Shown here one piece after another: positions 1 to 7,120 of a stretch of DNA of 64,000 nt. Numbering within the stretch: position 1 is the stretch's first letter; each line of letters opens with the position of its first letter. The notes beneath the pieces were generated by a model, which was given only the letters and a program-made list of their open reading frames with translations, was not told the origin of the DNA and searched no databases. A program made the position numbers and the translations under genes. This DNA comes from Cytobacillus oceanisediminis 2691 (GTDB lineage Bacteria > Bacillota > Bacilli > Bacillales > Cytobacillaceae): contig NZ_VEEP01000002.1 of the NCBI RefSeq assembly GCF_007678455.1, forward strand, positions 229,535-293,534, in the 5' to 3' direction.

Positions 1-1449
1 CAATACACTGTCCTCCTGTTCATGCTCGGATACATACTCGTGACTGCACCTTCCATGCTTTATTCTGGTGCCATGGCTGTGCTGCAGCTTTTCAACGTTC
101 CTGAACTATTTGGCATTTCTTATGAAGCATCGGTTTGGATTGTCATCTGGATCATTGGCATCATCGGTGCCATCTATGCAATTTTCGGCGGACTCAAAGC
201 AGTCGCAATTTCGGATACTTTAAATGGTATCGGCTTAATCATCATCGGGCTGCTTGTTCCGATCCTTGGTCTGATCGCATTGGGAGACGGCAGTATCGGC
301 GATGGCATTAAGCAAATCGCCACGACCGACACTGAAAAAATGAACTCCATCGGGACAAAGCAGGATTCCGTGCCTTTTGGGACCATTTTTACCGGTATGG
401 TTTTTGCCAATCTATTCTACTGGGCTTCAAACCAGTATGTCATCCAGAGAACCCTTGGCACAAAGAACCTTGCTGAGGGACAGAAAGGTGTATTAATCTC
501 CGGGTTTTATAAGCTGCTTGTGCCACTTACAATGATGATTCCCGGTGTTATCGCTTTCCATATGTATGGAGGCGGCTTGAAATCGGTGGATCTCGCCTAT
601 CCGGCATTGATTTCCGATGTCCTTCCGAAATGGATGTCCGGCTTTTTCCTGGCCGTCCTCCTCGGAGCAGTCCTGAGCTCGTTCAACTCGTTACTGAACA
701 GTGCTGCAACAATGTTCGCGCTCGATATCTATAAAGCGCGCTTTAATCGAGAAGCTGATGATGCAAAATTGATTTCCGTAAGCAAAATTTCCGGCACGCT
801 TCTGGCAGTCATTTCATTATGTATTGCACCATTGTTGATGAACGCGCCTGAGGGCTTATGGGACCTGATCAGGAGATTCACAGGCTTTTTCAATATCCCG
901 ATCATCGCCATCCTGCTTGTCGGCATATTCTCAAAACGAATACCAGCACTGGCAGCAAAAGTTGTGATCATCTTCCATGTCATCACATACTATATGCTTG
1001 TCTGGGGAACCCAGCATCTGTTCGATTATGCAGTGCCAATCCACTTCATTCATATATACGCAATCCTGTTCGTGACTGAAGTCGCCATCATGGTCGGGAT
1101 TGGAATCTGGAGGCCAAGAGTGACACCATATACCTTCCGATCAGAAGCAGCTGTTGACATGGTTCCGTGGAAATACACATTGCCAGTATCCATAATCTTG
1201 CTTGCATTCGTTGCCATCACCTATGTTGTGTTTTCTCCGGTCGGATTAGCCTACGACGGCGGTTATGTATCGACAGCATTTTGGCCAGTCATCGCAGGTA
1301 TCGTCATAGTCACAGCGATTCTATCCTATGCTGCCATAAAAAAATGGAACAGATCCTACTCCAGATACCTGAAAAAAGAAAATACGGTTATTGAAAGAAA
1401 TATCAGCACCAATGCAAATTTAAAAAGTACGGTTACGGACTTAACATAG
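1..1449 (+). CDS. Sodium:solute symporter (SSS/SLC5 family), 5' end missing
   Basis: The frame is open from base 1 to a TAG at 1447-1449, so the N-terminus lies outside the window and 482 codons are visible. The protein is a chain of hydrophobic helices. The block FYWASNQYVIQRTLG followed by AEGQKGVL is characteristic of vSGLT/YidK-like Na+/sugar symporters, which bring a solute into the cell with sodium. The substrate cannot be read from sequence; a sugar is a family-based guess. The C-terminal tail after the last helix is polar. It is followed directly by a terminator, so it ends its transcription unit. Confidence 0.85.
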   Translation, partial: QYTVLLFMLGYILVTAPSMLYSGAMAVLQLFNVPELFGISYEASVWIVIWIIGIIGAIYAIFGGLKAVAISDTLNGIGLIIIGLLVPILGLIALGDGSIGDGIKQIATTDTEKMNSIGTKQDSVPFGTIFTGMVFANLFYWASNQYVIQRTLGTKNLAEGQKGVLISGFYKLLVPLTMMIPGVIAFHMYGGGLKSVDLAYPALISDVLPKWMSGFFLAVLLGAVLSSFNSLLNSAATMFALDIYKARFNREADDAKLISVSKISGTLLAVISLCIAPLLMNAPEGLWDLIRRFTGFFNIPIIAILLVGIFSKRIPALAAKVVIIFHVITYYMLVWGTQHLFDYAVPIHFIHIYAILFVTEVAIMVGIGIWRPRVTPYTFRSEAAVDMVPWKYTLPVSIILLAFVAITYVVFSPVGLAYDGGYVSTAFWPVIAGIVIVTAILSYAAIKKWNRSYSRYLKKENTVIERNISTNANLKSTVTDLT

Positions 1450-1455
1450 AAATGT

Positions 1456-1490
1456 GACCTATTAGAGTGAATCTAATAGGTCTTATTTTT
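1456..1490 (+). terminator. Rho-independent terminator of the symporter gene
   Basis: A perfect 10-bp stem (1456-1465 with 1473-1482) is followed by a T-rich tract, 7 bp after the stop codon. Confidence 0.9.
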
Positions 1491-1547
1491 GCTGTATTGA
1501 ACGCTCTGTTCATGTATATTTCATTGGATATTTTGAGGTGAGTCTTT

Positions 1548-1727
1548 CTCTGAAATATTCAGGAAACCCCTTTTATTAGACATTTTGGAACGGAGCTTTG
1601 TTTGAAATGCCTAAGAAACTGCTTTTATTAGACATTTCGGAACGGAACTTGGTCTGAAATGTCCAGGAAACTGCTTTTCTTAGTCATTTTGGAACGGAAC
1701 TTTGTTTGAACTGTCCAGGAAACTCTT
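1548..1727. repeat. Intergenic tandem array, 52-bp period, about 3.3 copies
   Basis: The block CTTTTATTAGACATTT recurs at 1570 and 1622, with a variant (CTTTTCTTAG) at 1674, exactly 52 bp apart; each is followed by GGAACGGA and then TGAAATGTCCAGGAAAC or close variants. GACATTT and AAATGTC within one period are complementary, so a unit can fold into a hairpin with a loop of about 19 nt. The array lies between the convergent symporter and cydB genes and contains no plausible gene. Confidence 0.75.
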
Positions 1728-1775
1728 TAACCCGAATGCCCAAAGAATCCCTGCTTAAATCACTCCTTCAAAAAG

Positions 1776-1805
1776 AAGGCGTCTGGCAACCCAGACGCCT
1801 TTTCT
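1776..1805 (-). terminator. Terminator of cydAB, bidirectional
   Basis: An 11-bp perfect stem (1776-1786 with 1791-1801) is flanked by T-rich sequence on the minus strand and TTTTCTTATT on the plus strand. It sits immediately after the cydB stop. Confidence 0.9.
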
Positions 1806-2833
1806 TATTGGTATCCTTTCGCATTCTCTTTTAAGATTTTGTCTTTGAACAATGTGTAGCTCCATGATTGGTAGGCAAGGATGATTGGCACGAAGATGAT
1901 TGCGACAATGAACATGATCGTCAGGTTGAGTTTGCTTCCGGCTGCGTCGAATAGACTGACACTGTAGGTGCTGTTTATTCTTGATGGCAGCATGTTCGGG
2001 AACATCCCGATGAATCCGAACGCCATTTTTGCGAATATGGTTAGGCAGACTGAAGTGAACGCATAGCCGATTTTCTTTTTAAAGATAAAGTAAGCTGATG
2101 AAAGCATCGCGGCCAAAGCGAGAATTGGTACAATCCAGAGAACTGGATGCTCTGAGTAGTTATCCAGCAATGGAGTCCGGTTCACTGTTGCCAGGAAGAA
2201 TAGTGACAGCATTGCTGGTGCCACTCCGGCCAACACACGCGAAATCCTATAAGCCAGCACTGCGGTTTGTCCTGATGTTTTTAACTGGATCCATAATGAC
2301 CCGGATAAAAGGAACAGCGAAACAAACAGGAATCCTCCCAAAATCCCATATCCATTGAGAAGGCTGAACAAATTCCCTTCGTAGCCATTTGCCCCGATCA
2401 TCAGGCCGCGATACAAATTGGCGAAAGTGACTCCAAACAAGAAGGCGATCAGGAAGCTTCCGGCAAAAAAGCTCCATTTGCAGGCTGCCTGCCAGATTGG
2501 GTTGTCATCCTTATGCATGAATTCGAGCCCGACGGCCCTTATGAACAGGGCAATCAAGACGAGAAATAACGGTGTGTATAAAAAGCTGAACATGTCGGCA
2601 TAGACGGATGGGAATGCGGCGAAGGTCGCACCTCCGGCTGTAATCAGCCAGACCTCGTTCCCGCCCCAGAACGGTCCGACTGCTTCCTGTAGCTGGTTTC
2701 TTTCCTGGCGGTTTTTCGCTGTGAAGGGCAATAGCATCCCTGTTCCGAGCGTGTATCCATCAAGGATGAAATAAACGGTCCAGATCAAGCCCCAAAGACC
2801 AAACCAAATAATCGCGAGTGTATCATGAGACAT
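1805..2833 (-). CDS. cydB: Cytochrome bd quinol oxidase subunit II
   Basis: This 342-residue membrane protein is the second core subunit of the cytochrome bd terminal oxidase, which reduces O2 to water with quinol. The N-terminal FGLWGLIWTVYFILDGYTLG and the following GPFWGGNEVWL block are CydB signatures. Length matches the Bacillus family. The ATG at 2833 follows AAGGAGGCG, and the start overlaps the end of cydA by 11 nt, so translation is probably coupled. No cydCD genes follow; a terminator comes directly after the stop. No unusual features were seen in the protein itself. Confidence 0.95.
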   Translation of the reverse strand: MSHDTLAIIWFGLWGLIWTVYFILDGYTLGTGMLLPFTAKNRQERNQLQEAVGPFWGGNEVWLITAGGATFAAFPSVYADMFSFLYTPLFLVLIALFIRAVGLEFMHKDDNPIWQAACKWSFFAGSFLIAFLFGVTFANLYRGLMIGANGYEGNLFSLLNGYGILGGFLFVSLFLLSGSLWIQLKTSGQTAVLAYRISRVLAGVAPAMLSLFFLATVNRTPLLDNYSEHPVLWIVPILALAAMLSSAYFIFKKKIGYAFTSVCLTIFAKMAFGFIGMFPNMLPSRINSTYSVSLFDAAGSKLNLTIMFIVAIIFVPIILAYQSWSYTLFKDKILKENAKGYQ

Positions 2834-4175
2834 GCTTCACGCCTCCTTCAAGACCATATTGGGCCTCTGATTCCGGCCCTTTTTTCGCATACTTTATGAT
2901 CAAATAGACATCTGCAATCAGGAGAACCGTGTAAAAAATGACGAGCGCTGCCAGTGAGAAGACCACTTGTGATACAGCAATCGGAGACACACCCTCTGTT
3001 GTCTTCATCAATCCATAAACCACCCACGGCTGCCGTCCCGCCTCTGCCACCATCCACCCAGCGTTAATTGCAAGGTATGGAAGGAGCACGGAGTAAAGGA
3101 CGAGTTTCAAATATCGAGGGGAGCTCTCGAGCTTATTTTTCCGGTGCAAATACAATCCATACCATGATACAGCCAGGAAAAAGACGCCGAGCGCGACCAT
3201 CACCCTGAAGGCGTAAAATACCAATTCAACATTCGGCCGTTCATCCTTCGCTATATCATTCAGGCCCGTTACCTCGCCATCGAAGGAATTCGTGTAAAAA
3301 AAGCTGCCAAGTTTAGGAATGCTGATTGCTTCAAACGCATTCCGCTCATTTTCCTGGTCAGGAATCTGTATAAGATGGAAAGGCATGTCCTTCTGGGTTT
3401 CCCAGACTGCTTCCATCGCCGCTCCTTTAGCCGGCTGCATCTTTGCCGCGAATACCCCGGATTGGTGGCCGATGAATGGAGTCAGCGTGGCAGAGAACAG
3501 TGCCATTGCCAGCCCGTATTTGAAAGACTTTTTATAGAACCCTGTTTCATTTTTCCTCAGTAAATGATAGGCACTGATGGCCATCATGAAAAACGCGCCA
3601 ACGATATAGGCACTGACGACTGTATGTACGAACATATACCATGCATAAGGATTGGTAACGAGCTCCGTAAAGCTGTTCAGCTCTACACGGCCATTTTTCA
3701 GGACATAGCCTACAGGATTTTGCATGAACCCATTGGCAGTTATGATCCATAGTGCAGAGATATTCGTGCCGAGCGCAACCATCCAGATTGAGATAGCCCG
3801 CATTTTTGGCGAAAACTTGTCCTTGCCGAACAGCCAGATGCCCATGAAGGTCGATTCAAGAAAAAAAGCGGCCAGTGCTTCAATCGCGAGCGGCGAACCG
3901 AAAATGTCCCCCATATACTTCGAATACTCGGACCAGTTCGTCCCAAATTGGAACTCCATTGTAATGCCGGTGATGACTCCAAGAACAAAGTTGATCGCAA
4001 ACAGCTTTCCCCAGTAATCCGCCATCCGTTTATACGTCTGGTCAAGGGTGCGAGCATACTTGGTCTCCATGATGGCTACAAGAATGACCAGTCCAAGCGT
4101 CAGCGGTACAAACAAGAAATGATAAAACACGGTGACAGCAAACTGAATCCGGCTTAATATCAGGACCTCATCCAT
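2823..4175 (-). CDS. cydA: Cytochrome bd quinol oxidase subunit I
   Basis: This is the heme- and quinol-binding subunit (450 residues). His19 in FYHFLFVPLTLG is the expected heme ligand, WYMFVHTVVS carries the second conserved His, and GWMVAEAGRQPW is the conserved C-terminal block. The length fits the short Q-loop type usual in Firmicutes. I chose ATG 4175 rather than an upstream in-frame ATG at 4196 because GGAGG lies 7-8 nt before 4175. The upstream region holds four TTGTGA half-sites, which suggests redox or oxygen control by Rex or Fnr. It forms an operon with cydB. Confidence 0.96.
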   Translation of the reverse strand: MDEVLILSRIQFAVTVFYHFLFVPLTLGLVILVAIMETKYARTLDQTYKRMADYWGKLFAINFVLGVITGITMEFQFGTNWSEYSKYMGDIFGSPLAIEALAAFFLESTFMGIWLFGKDKFSPKMRAISIWMVALGTNISALWIITANGFMQNPVGYVLKNGRVELNSFTELVTNPYAWYMFVHTVVSAYIVGAFFMMAISAYHLLRKNETGFYKKSFKYGLAMALFSATLTPFIGHQSGVFAAKMQPAKGAAMEAVWETQKDMPFHLIQIPDQENERNAFEAISIPKLGSFFYTNSFDGEVTGLNDIAKDERPNVELVFYAFRVMVALGVFFLAVSWYGLYLHRKNKLESSPRYLKLVLYSVLLPYLAINAGWMVAEAGRQPWVVYGLMKTTEGVSPIAVSQVVFSLAALVIFYTVLLIADVYLIIKYAKKGPESEAQYGLEGGVKHVS

Positions 4176-4200
4176 TTTGATTCCTCCAAAATTCATTAGT

Positions 4201-4316
4201 TTGTGAAAAGATTAACATAGTCGTAATTCTATTTTAAAAAAACTTTGTGAGTGATATCGAAGATTTTTGTAGATATTTTGTGACATCTTTCCTATATTTT
4301 GTGATGCGCGTCACAG
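4201..4316. promoter_or_regulatory. cydA operator region with four TTGTGA half-sites (Rex/Fnr-like)
   Basis: TTGTGA occurs at 4201, 4245, 4278 and 4299. The last is nearly a full dyad, TTGTGATGCGCGTCACAG (4299-4316), matching both the Rex consensus TTGTGA-N6-TCACAA and the Bacillus Fnr consensus TGTGA-N6-TCACA. The spacings of 44, 33 and 21 bp are near multiples of the helical repeat. B. subtilis cydABCD is known to have multiple Rex sites. Sequence alone does not separate Rex from Fnr. Confidence 0.65.
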
Positions 4317-4320
4317 ACAT

Positions 4321-4347
4321 AAAAAAAAGGCCCTGTATTAAGGACCT
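4321..4347 (-). terminator. Terminator of the peroxiredoxin gene
   Basis: On the minus strand a 6-bp stem (4347-4342 with 4333-4328, one G-T pair) with an 8-nt loop is followed by a run of eight T. It ends 8 nt below the stop codon of the upstream gene. Confidence 0.75.
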
Positions 4348-4354
4348 GCACTCA

Positions 4355-4966
4355 TTAAATATTTCCGATATTCGAGGGATTTGTACTGACTCCAGGCTGC
4401 CCGGGCACCCAGTTCGCCGGTACGCCTTTCCCTGTTTGCTTCGCATATTCCAGTGCCTGGAGAATTCTCAGATGTTCCGGGAGATTCCTCCCCACGTTTC
4501 TTGGATAAGTCAACTTGGCTCTGATAATGCCTTCGGGATCGATAAAAACTGAAGTCCTGAAGCAGGCTCCTGTCGTTTCATCCAGCACCCTGTAGGCACG
4601 GCTGATGACCTGTGTCCTGTCACTGACCATCGGGAACGTCACATTTTTCAGTGATGGTGAAGTTTCTTTAAAGACGCGATGGCTGTAAACACTGTCCGTG
4701 CTGATGGACATCAGTTCTGCACCAATCGACTTTATATATGGATAAATAGCGGCGACCGCCGCCAGCTCTGTCGGTCAGACAAAAGTGAAATCGCTCGGAT
4801 AGAAAAATAAAATGACCCAATTCCCACGATAATCCTCCAGATTGATTTTCTTGATATCACCATTGATCAAGGCATCTGCCGTAAATAATGGTGCCTGGTC
4901 GTCACGGTTTGCACAAAAAACAGTCGGGCATTCCACTAAATCTTTGGCATACACTTTTTCATCCAT
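4355..4966 (-). CDS. Peroxiredoxin with in-frame UGA at the peroxidatic position (probable selenoprotein)
   Basis: Read through one UGA (4775-4777), this is a 203-residue AhpC/Prx-family peroxidase. The UGA is codon 64, inside DFTFV-[UGA]-PTEL, exactly where the catalytic Cys of DFTFVCPTE sits in the family. Homology continues in frame on both sides: [11 protein letters not shown] before it, then [14 protein letters not shown] and [21 protein letters not shown]-like hairpin follows at 4747-4764. The usual resolving cysteine of VCPANW is replaced (GVPANW), so a 1-Cys mechanism is likely; extra Cys occur at residues 13 and 18 and in GACFRTS. The start has AAAGGAGGG upstream. The alternative is a nonsense mutation or read error. 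It lies upstream of cydA but ends in its own terminator. Confidence 0.8.
4747..4764 (-). promoter_or_regulatory. Candidate bacterial SECIS hairpin
   Basis: In the mRNA, a 7-bp stem UGGCGGC/GCCGCUA closes a GGUC tetraloop at 4754-4757. The loop starts 17 nt after the UGA codon, close to the 18 nt in E. coli fdhF, whose SelB-binding apical loop also contains GGUC. The stem lies inside the coding sequence (codons for LAAVAAI). No selA, selB, selC or selD gene is in this window. Confidence 0.65.
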
Positions 4967-5023
4967 TCCAGCGCCCTCCTTTCATAAAATTTGTATCTAT
5001 ACAATCATATGCCGTTCATTTTT

Positions 5024-5218
5024 TATAAGGCTCTTTTCTCAAACTTTATTGCTATTGACTACATAATGGGATTGAATGAGCTAGTTTTCTACACAAAATT
5101 AAAGTTTGTTATGAGAAAAGAGCTTGCACACTTAAAAACGAACTGCAAAATGGCTTTATAGCACGTTAAAATCGGCTTTAGGATTTTAACATAAATCTTT
5201 ACGAAAACAGCCTCTATA
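5024..5218. mobile_element. MITE-like element with imperfect terminal inverted repeats
   Basis: The ends TATAAGGCTCTTTTC at 5024 and, on the other strand, TATAGAGGCTGTTTTCG (5218 inward) form imperfect terminal inverted repeats of about 20 bp. Inside are a second inverted pair (5030-5048 with 5100-5123, one 5-nt bulge) and a perfect hairpin TTAAAATC...GATTTTAA. There is no coding capacity. A solo GGCTGTTTTCGTATGC at 27113 resembles one end. The rest of the 4967-5270 gap holds the peroxiredoxin promoter, including TTGTATCTATACAA near 4991. Confidence 0.45.
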
Positions 5219-5270
5219 TTTCAGGTTCCCTCAGGAAAAACTACATGAGACAAGAAAGGAGGGTTCACGA

Positions 5271-5435
5271 ATGGGCAGAGGAAAAGAATTCAACCATAAG
5301 AAAAAAGGCCATCCAGGAGACTTGCCTGCAGATGCACTGAAAGCAAAACGTCCTGAAACCGAAGCACAGGAAGACGAGGAATTCCTGGTTGTCCAGGAAG
5401 CTTTCAAAAATCGGATTGAGGAAGATGAAGTATAA
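5271..5435 (+). CDS. Small highly charged protein, 54 residues
   Basis: ATG 5271 is preceded by AAGGAGGG. The product begins MGRGKEFNHKKKGHPGDLPA and ends in an acidic stretch (NRIEEDEV), with no membrane segment and no cysteine. The basic head, acidic tail and LP motif loosely recall the small YfhD-type proteins of Bacillus, but I cannot assign a family. A terminator follows directly, so it is a single-gene unit. Confidence 0.75.
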   Translation: MGRGKEFNHKKKGHPGDLPADALKAKRPETEAQEDEEFLVVQEAFKNRIEEDEV

Positions 5436-5444
5436 GTTATTCCT

Positions 5445-5473
5445 GAACCTGGCCAATAGCCGGGTTCTTTTTG
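5445..5473 (+). terminator. Terminator of the 54-residue gene
   Basis: A 9-bp stem GAACCTGGC/GCCGGGTTC with a 5-nt loop is followed by TTTTT. Confidence 0.85.
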
Positions 5474-5557
5474 TGAAACTTTTTCCACCGAACATCGTAT
5501 AGTTATCCATACACAATCTTTTCACAGTCAGCACATAAAATTCGGGGAGGAATAAAC

Positions 5558-5875
5558 ATGATCGTAAGCACTACATCGACACTGCAAGGCAAGGAAGTTG
5601 AACAATACATGGGGGTTGTTTCTGGAGAAGCGATAATGGGCGCGAATGTCGTGCGCGACTTTTTGGCAAGTGTCACCGATGTGATTGGCGGCAGGAGTTC
5701 TGCATATGAGAACAAACTGGCTGAAGGCCGTGAAATCGCGCTTCGCGAAATGGAGGACAAAGCACGCCGCCTGGGAGCAAATGCCGTTATCGGTGTAGAC
5801 CTTGATTTTGAGACCTTGCGTGAAGGCATGATGATGTGCATCGCAACAGGGACAGCCGTCAGGATTAAGGAATAA
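5558..5875 (+). CDS. UPF0145 (YbjQ-like) heavy-metal-binding family protein
   Basis: This 105-residue soluble protein matches the YbjQ/UPF0145 family along its full length. Conserved features are the start MIVSTTSTLQGKEVEQYMG, GEAIMGANVVRDF and the end LGANAVIGVDLDFETL. The family forms a small oligomeric fold annotated as heavy-metal binding, but its cellular role is not established. ATG 5558 has GGGGAGG upstream. It is a single gene ending at a strong bidirectional terminator. Confidence 0.88.
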   Translation: MIVSTTSTLQGKEVEQYMGVVSGEAIMGANVVRDFLASVTDVIGGRSSAYENKLAEGREIALREMEDKARRLGANAVIGVDLDFETLREGMMMCIATGTAVRIKE

Positions 5876-5947
5876 GGTTGTTGGGCTTCGTTTTCAAGAA
5901 CCATTGTTTAAAATAAGGTATAAGGTTTATGTGCATCACTTCAGATA

Positions 5948-5977
5948 AAGGACCAGGCACACTGCCTGGTCCTTTTT
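5948..5977. terminator. Bidirectional terminator between convergent genes
   Basis: A 12-bp perfect stem AAGGACCAGGCA/TGCCTGGTCCTT with a 3-nt loop serves the UPF0145 gene (+) and the Nudix-GNAT gene (-). Confidence 0.9.
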
Positions 5978-6878
5978 ATGATTCTTTTTTAAAATTAGCG
6001 ATTACCAGTCCGTTTCCGACTACTGAGTCATGTTGGTGCACAAAGCCAAGTTTTTCATAAAGCTTGATGGCAGGCGTATTGGCGGCCCCGGTGGAGACAA
6101 GGATTTCTTGGCAGTCCTGGCGCTCAATCTCGGCCAGCAGCTTCCCGGCAATTCCCCTGCGGAAAGAGTCTGGGTGGACCATCATCCGATGAATATCCAG
6201 TACCTTCCCTTCCTTCTTAAAGGAAACCGCCCCTGCCAGCACACCTTCAATATAATAACCCATAAATGTTTCACCGCAATTCTGCAGTTGTTCGAATGTT
6301 TCTTTTAACGGAGGGATCTCGTCCGTGCCAATCAGATCCGCTTCAATCCTGTACGACTTTTTCTGAAGATCAAGAACTTCAGCAGCTGCCATGACGTCAT
6401 TTAGTTCTATTTCCCTAATGATTGGCAGGATTCCATAGTCCTTGATTTTGTTTATTATCAATTCCGGCCTCCCCTGGAGTGAAGGCAGATTGTCCAATGC
6501 AAAAAAGCGCAGCTCCTTGCTTTCGCCATCGAGCATCTGCAGCTCTCCGCCCCAATCAGTACAGGCATACAAGGCAATCGCATTATAAATTTCATCGCCA
6601 TTCGGATATTGAAAGTAATATTCCTTACCAGCGATAACATCCAAAAACTTCAATGTATTCAGGCGCAATCCCGTTTCCTCATATAGTTCTCTGCGGGCTG
6701 TCACTTCAAAACTCTCGCCAGGTTCCATCGCACCCCCTGGAATCCCCCACCTGCCAGTATCAGCGCGAAGCTGCAGTAATACTTCAAACTCCCTATTAAA
6801 AACAAGTACCGCAGAACCAGCCAGGATGAATGGACGGCTGCCGATCAAGGTACGGATTTCTTTAATATAATCGCTCAT
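5976..6878 (-). CDS. Nudix hydrolase - GNAT acetyltransferase fusion
   Basis: This 300-residue protein joins two enzymes. Residues about 15-150 are a Nudix domain with the box GGAMEPGESFEVTARRELYEETGL (GX5EX7REXXEE present), which hydrolyses nucleoside-diphosphate-linked compounds. Residues about 155-300 are a GNAT domain with HRMMVHPDSFRRGIAGKLL as the acetyl-CoA-binding motif A and AIKLYEKLGF near the end. Substrates are unknown. I chose ATG 6878 because GGAGGG lies 4 nt before it; the ATG at 6890 overlaps that site. The unbroken frame and intact motifs argue for a true fusion. Confidence 0.85.
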   Translation of the reverse strand: MSDYIKEIRTLIGSRPFILAGSAVLVFNREFEVLLQLRADTGRWGIPGGAMEPGESFEVTARRELYEETGLRLNTLKFLDVIAGKEYYFQYPNGDEIYNAIALYACTDWGGELQMLDGESKELRFFALDNLPSLQGRPELIINKIKDYGILPIIREIELNDVMAAAEVLDLQKKSYRIEADLIGTDEIPPLKETFEQLQNCGETFMGYYIEGVLAGAVSFKKEGKVLDIHRMMVHPDSFRRGIAGKLLAEIERQDCQEILVSTGAANTPAIKLYEKLGFVHQHDSVVGNGLVIANFKKES

Positions 6879-6924
6879 GGTTCCCTCCATTACAAAAAAT
6901 CGCTTTTTTCTATTATACTAAGAA

Positions 6925-7045
6925 AAGCGGATGCGCCTCGCTCAGCCCCGACAAGCGCTGGAGGACCGACCGATGAAGTCGTTCTTTGACTTCATTGGGC
7001 GGACCGAAGCGACTCGAGGGGCTAGGCGCTGTAGCTAGACAATTC
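6925..7045. repeat. Extragenic palindromic repeat element, about 120 bp
   Basis: This GC-rich block between two genes contains nested inverted repeats. An outer pair is built from GCGCCT and AGCCCC on the left and CTCGAGGGGCTAGGCGCT on the right. An inner perfect 8-bp stem ATGAAGTC/GACTTCAT has a loop of about 7 nt. A truncated copy (CTCGAGGGCCAGGCGCT) lies at 9348-9364. Its composition differs from the neighbouring AT-rich intergenic DNA. It resembles interspersed REP-like elements of Bacillaceae. Confidence 0.6.
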
Positions 7046-7120
7046 TCAAAGTTGAAATCATATAAAATGATATTATAAGTAAAGCATAAGCAAAACTGTT
7101 TTGTTTTGAAAGGAGCAATC

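Noticed and set aside
4355..4777. Two separate genes or a simple frameshift in the peroxiredoxin
   Set aside because: Both halves are in the same frame and the only interruption is one UGA at the catalytic codon followed by a SECIS-like hairpin. A point nonsense mutation remains possible and is stated with the finding.
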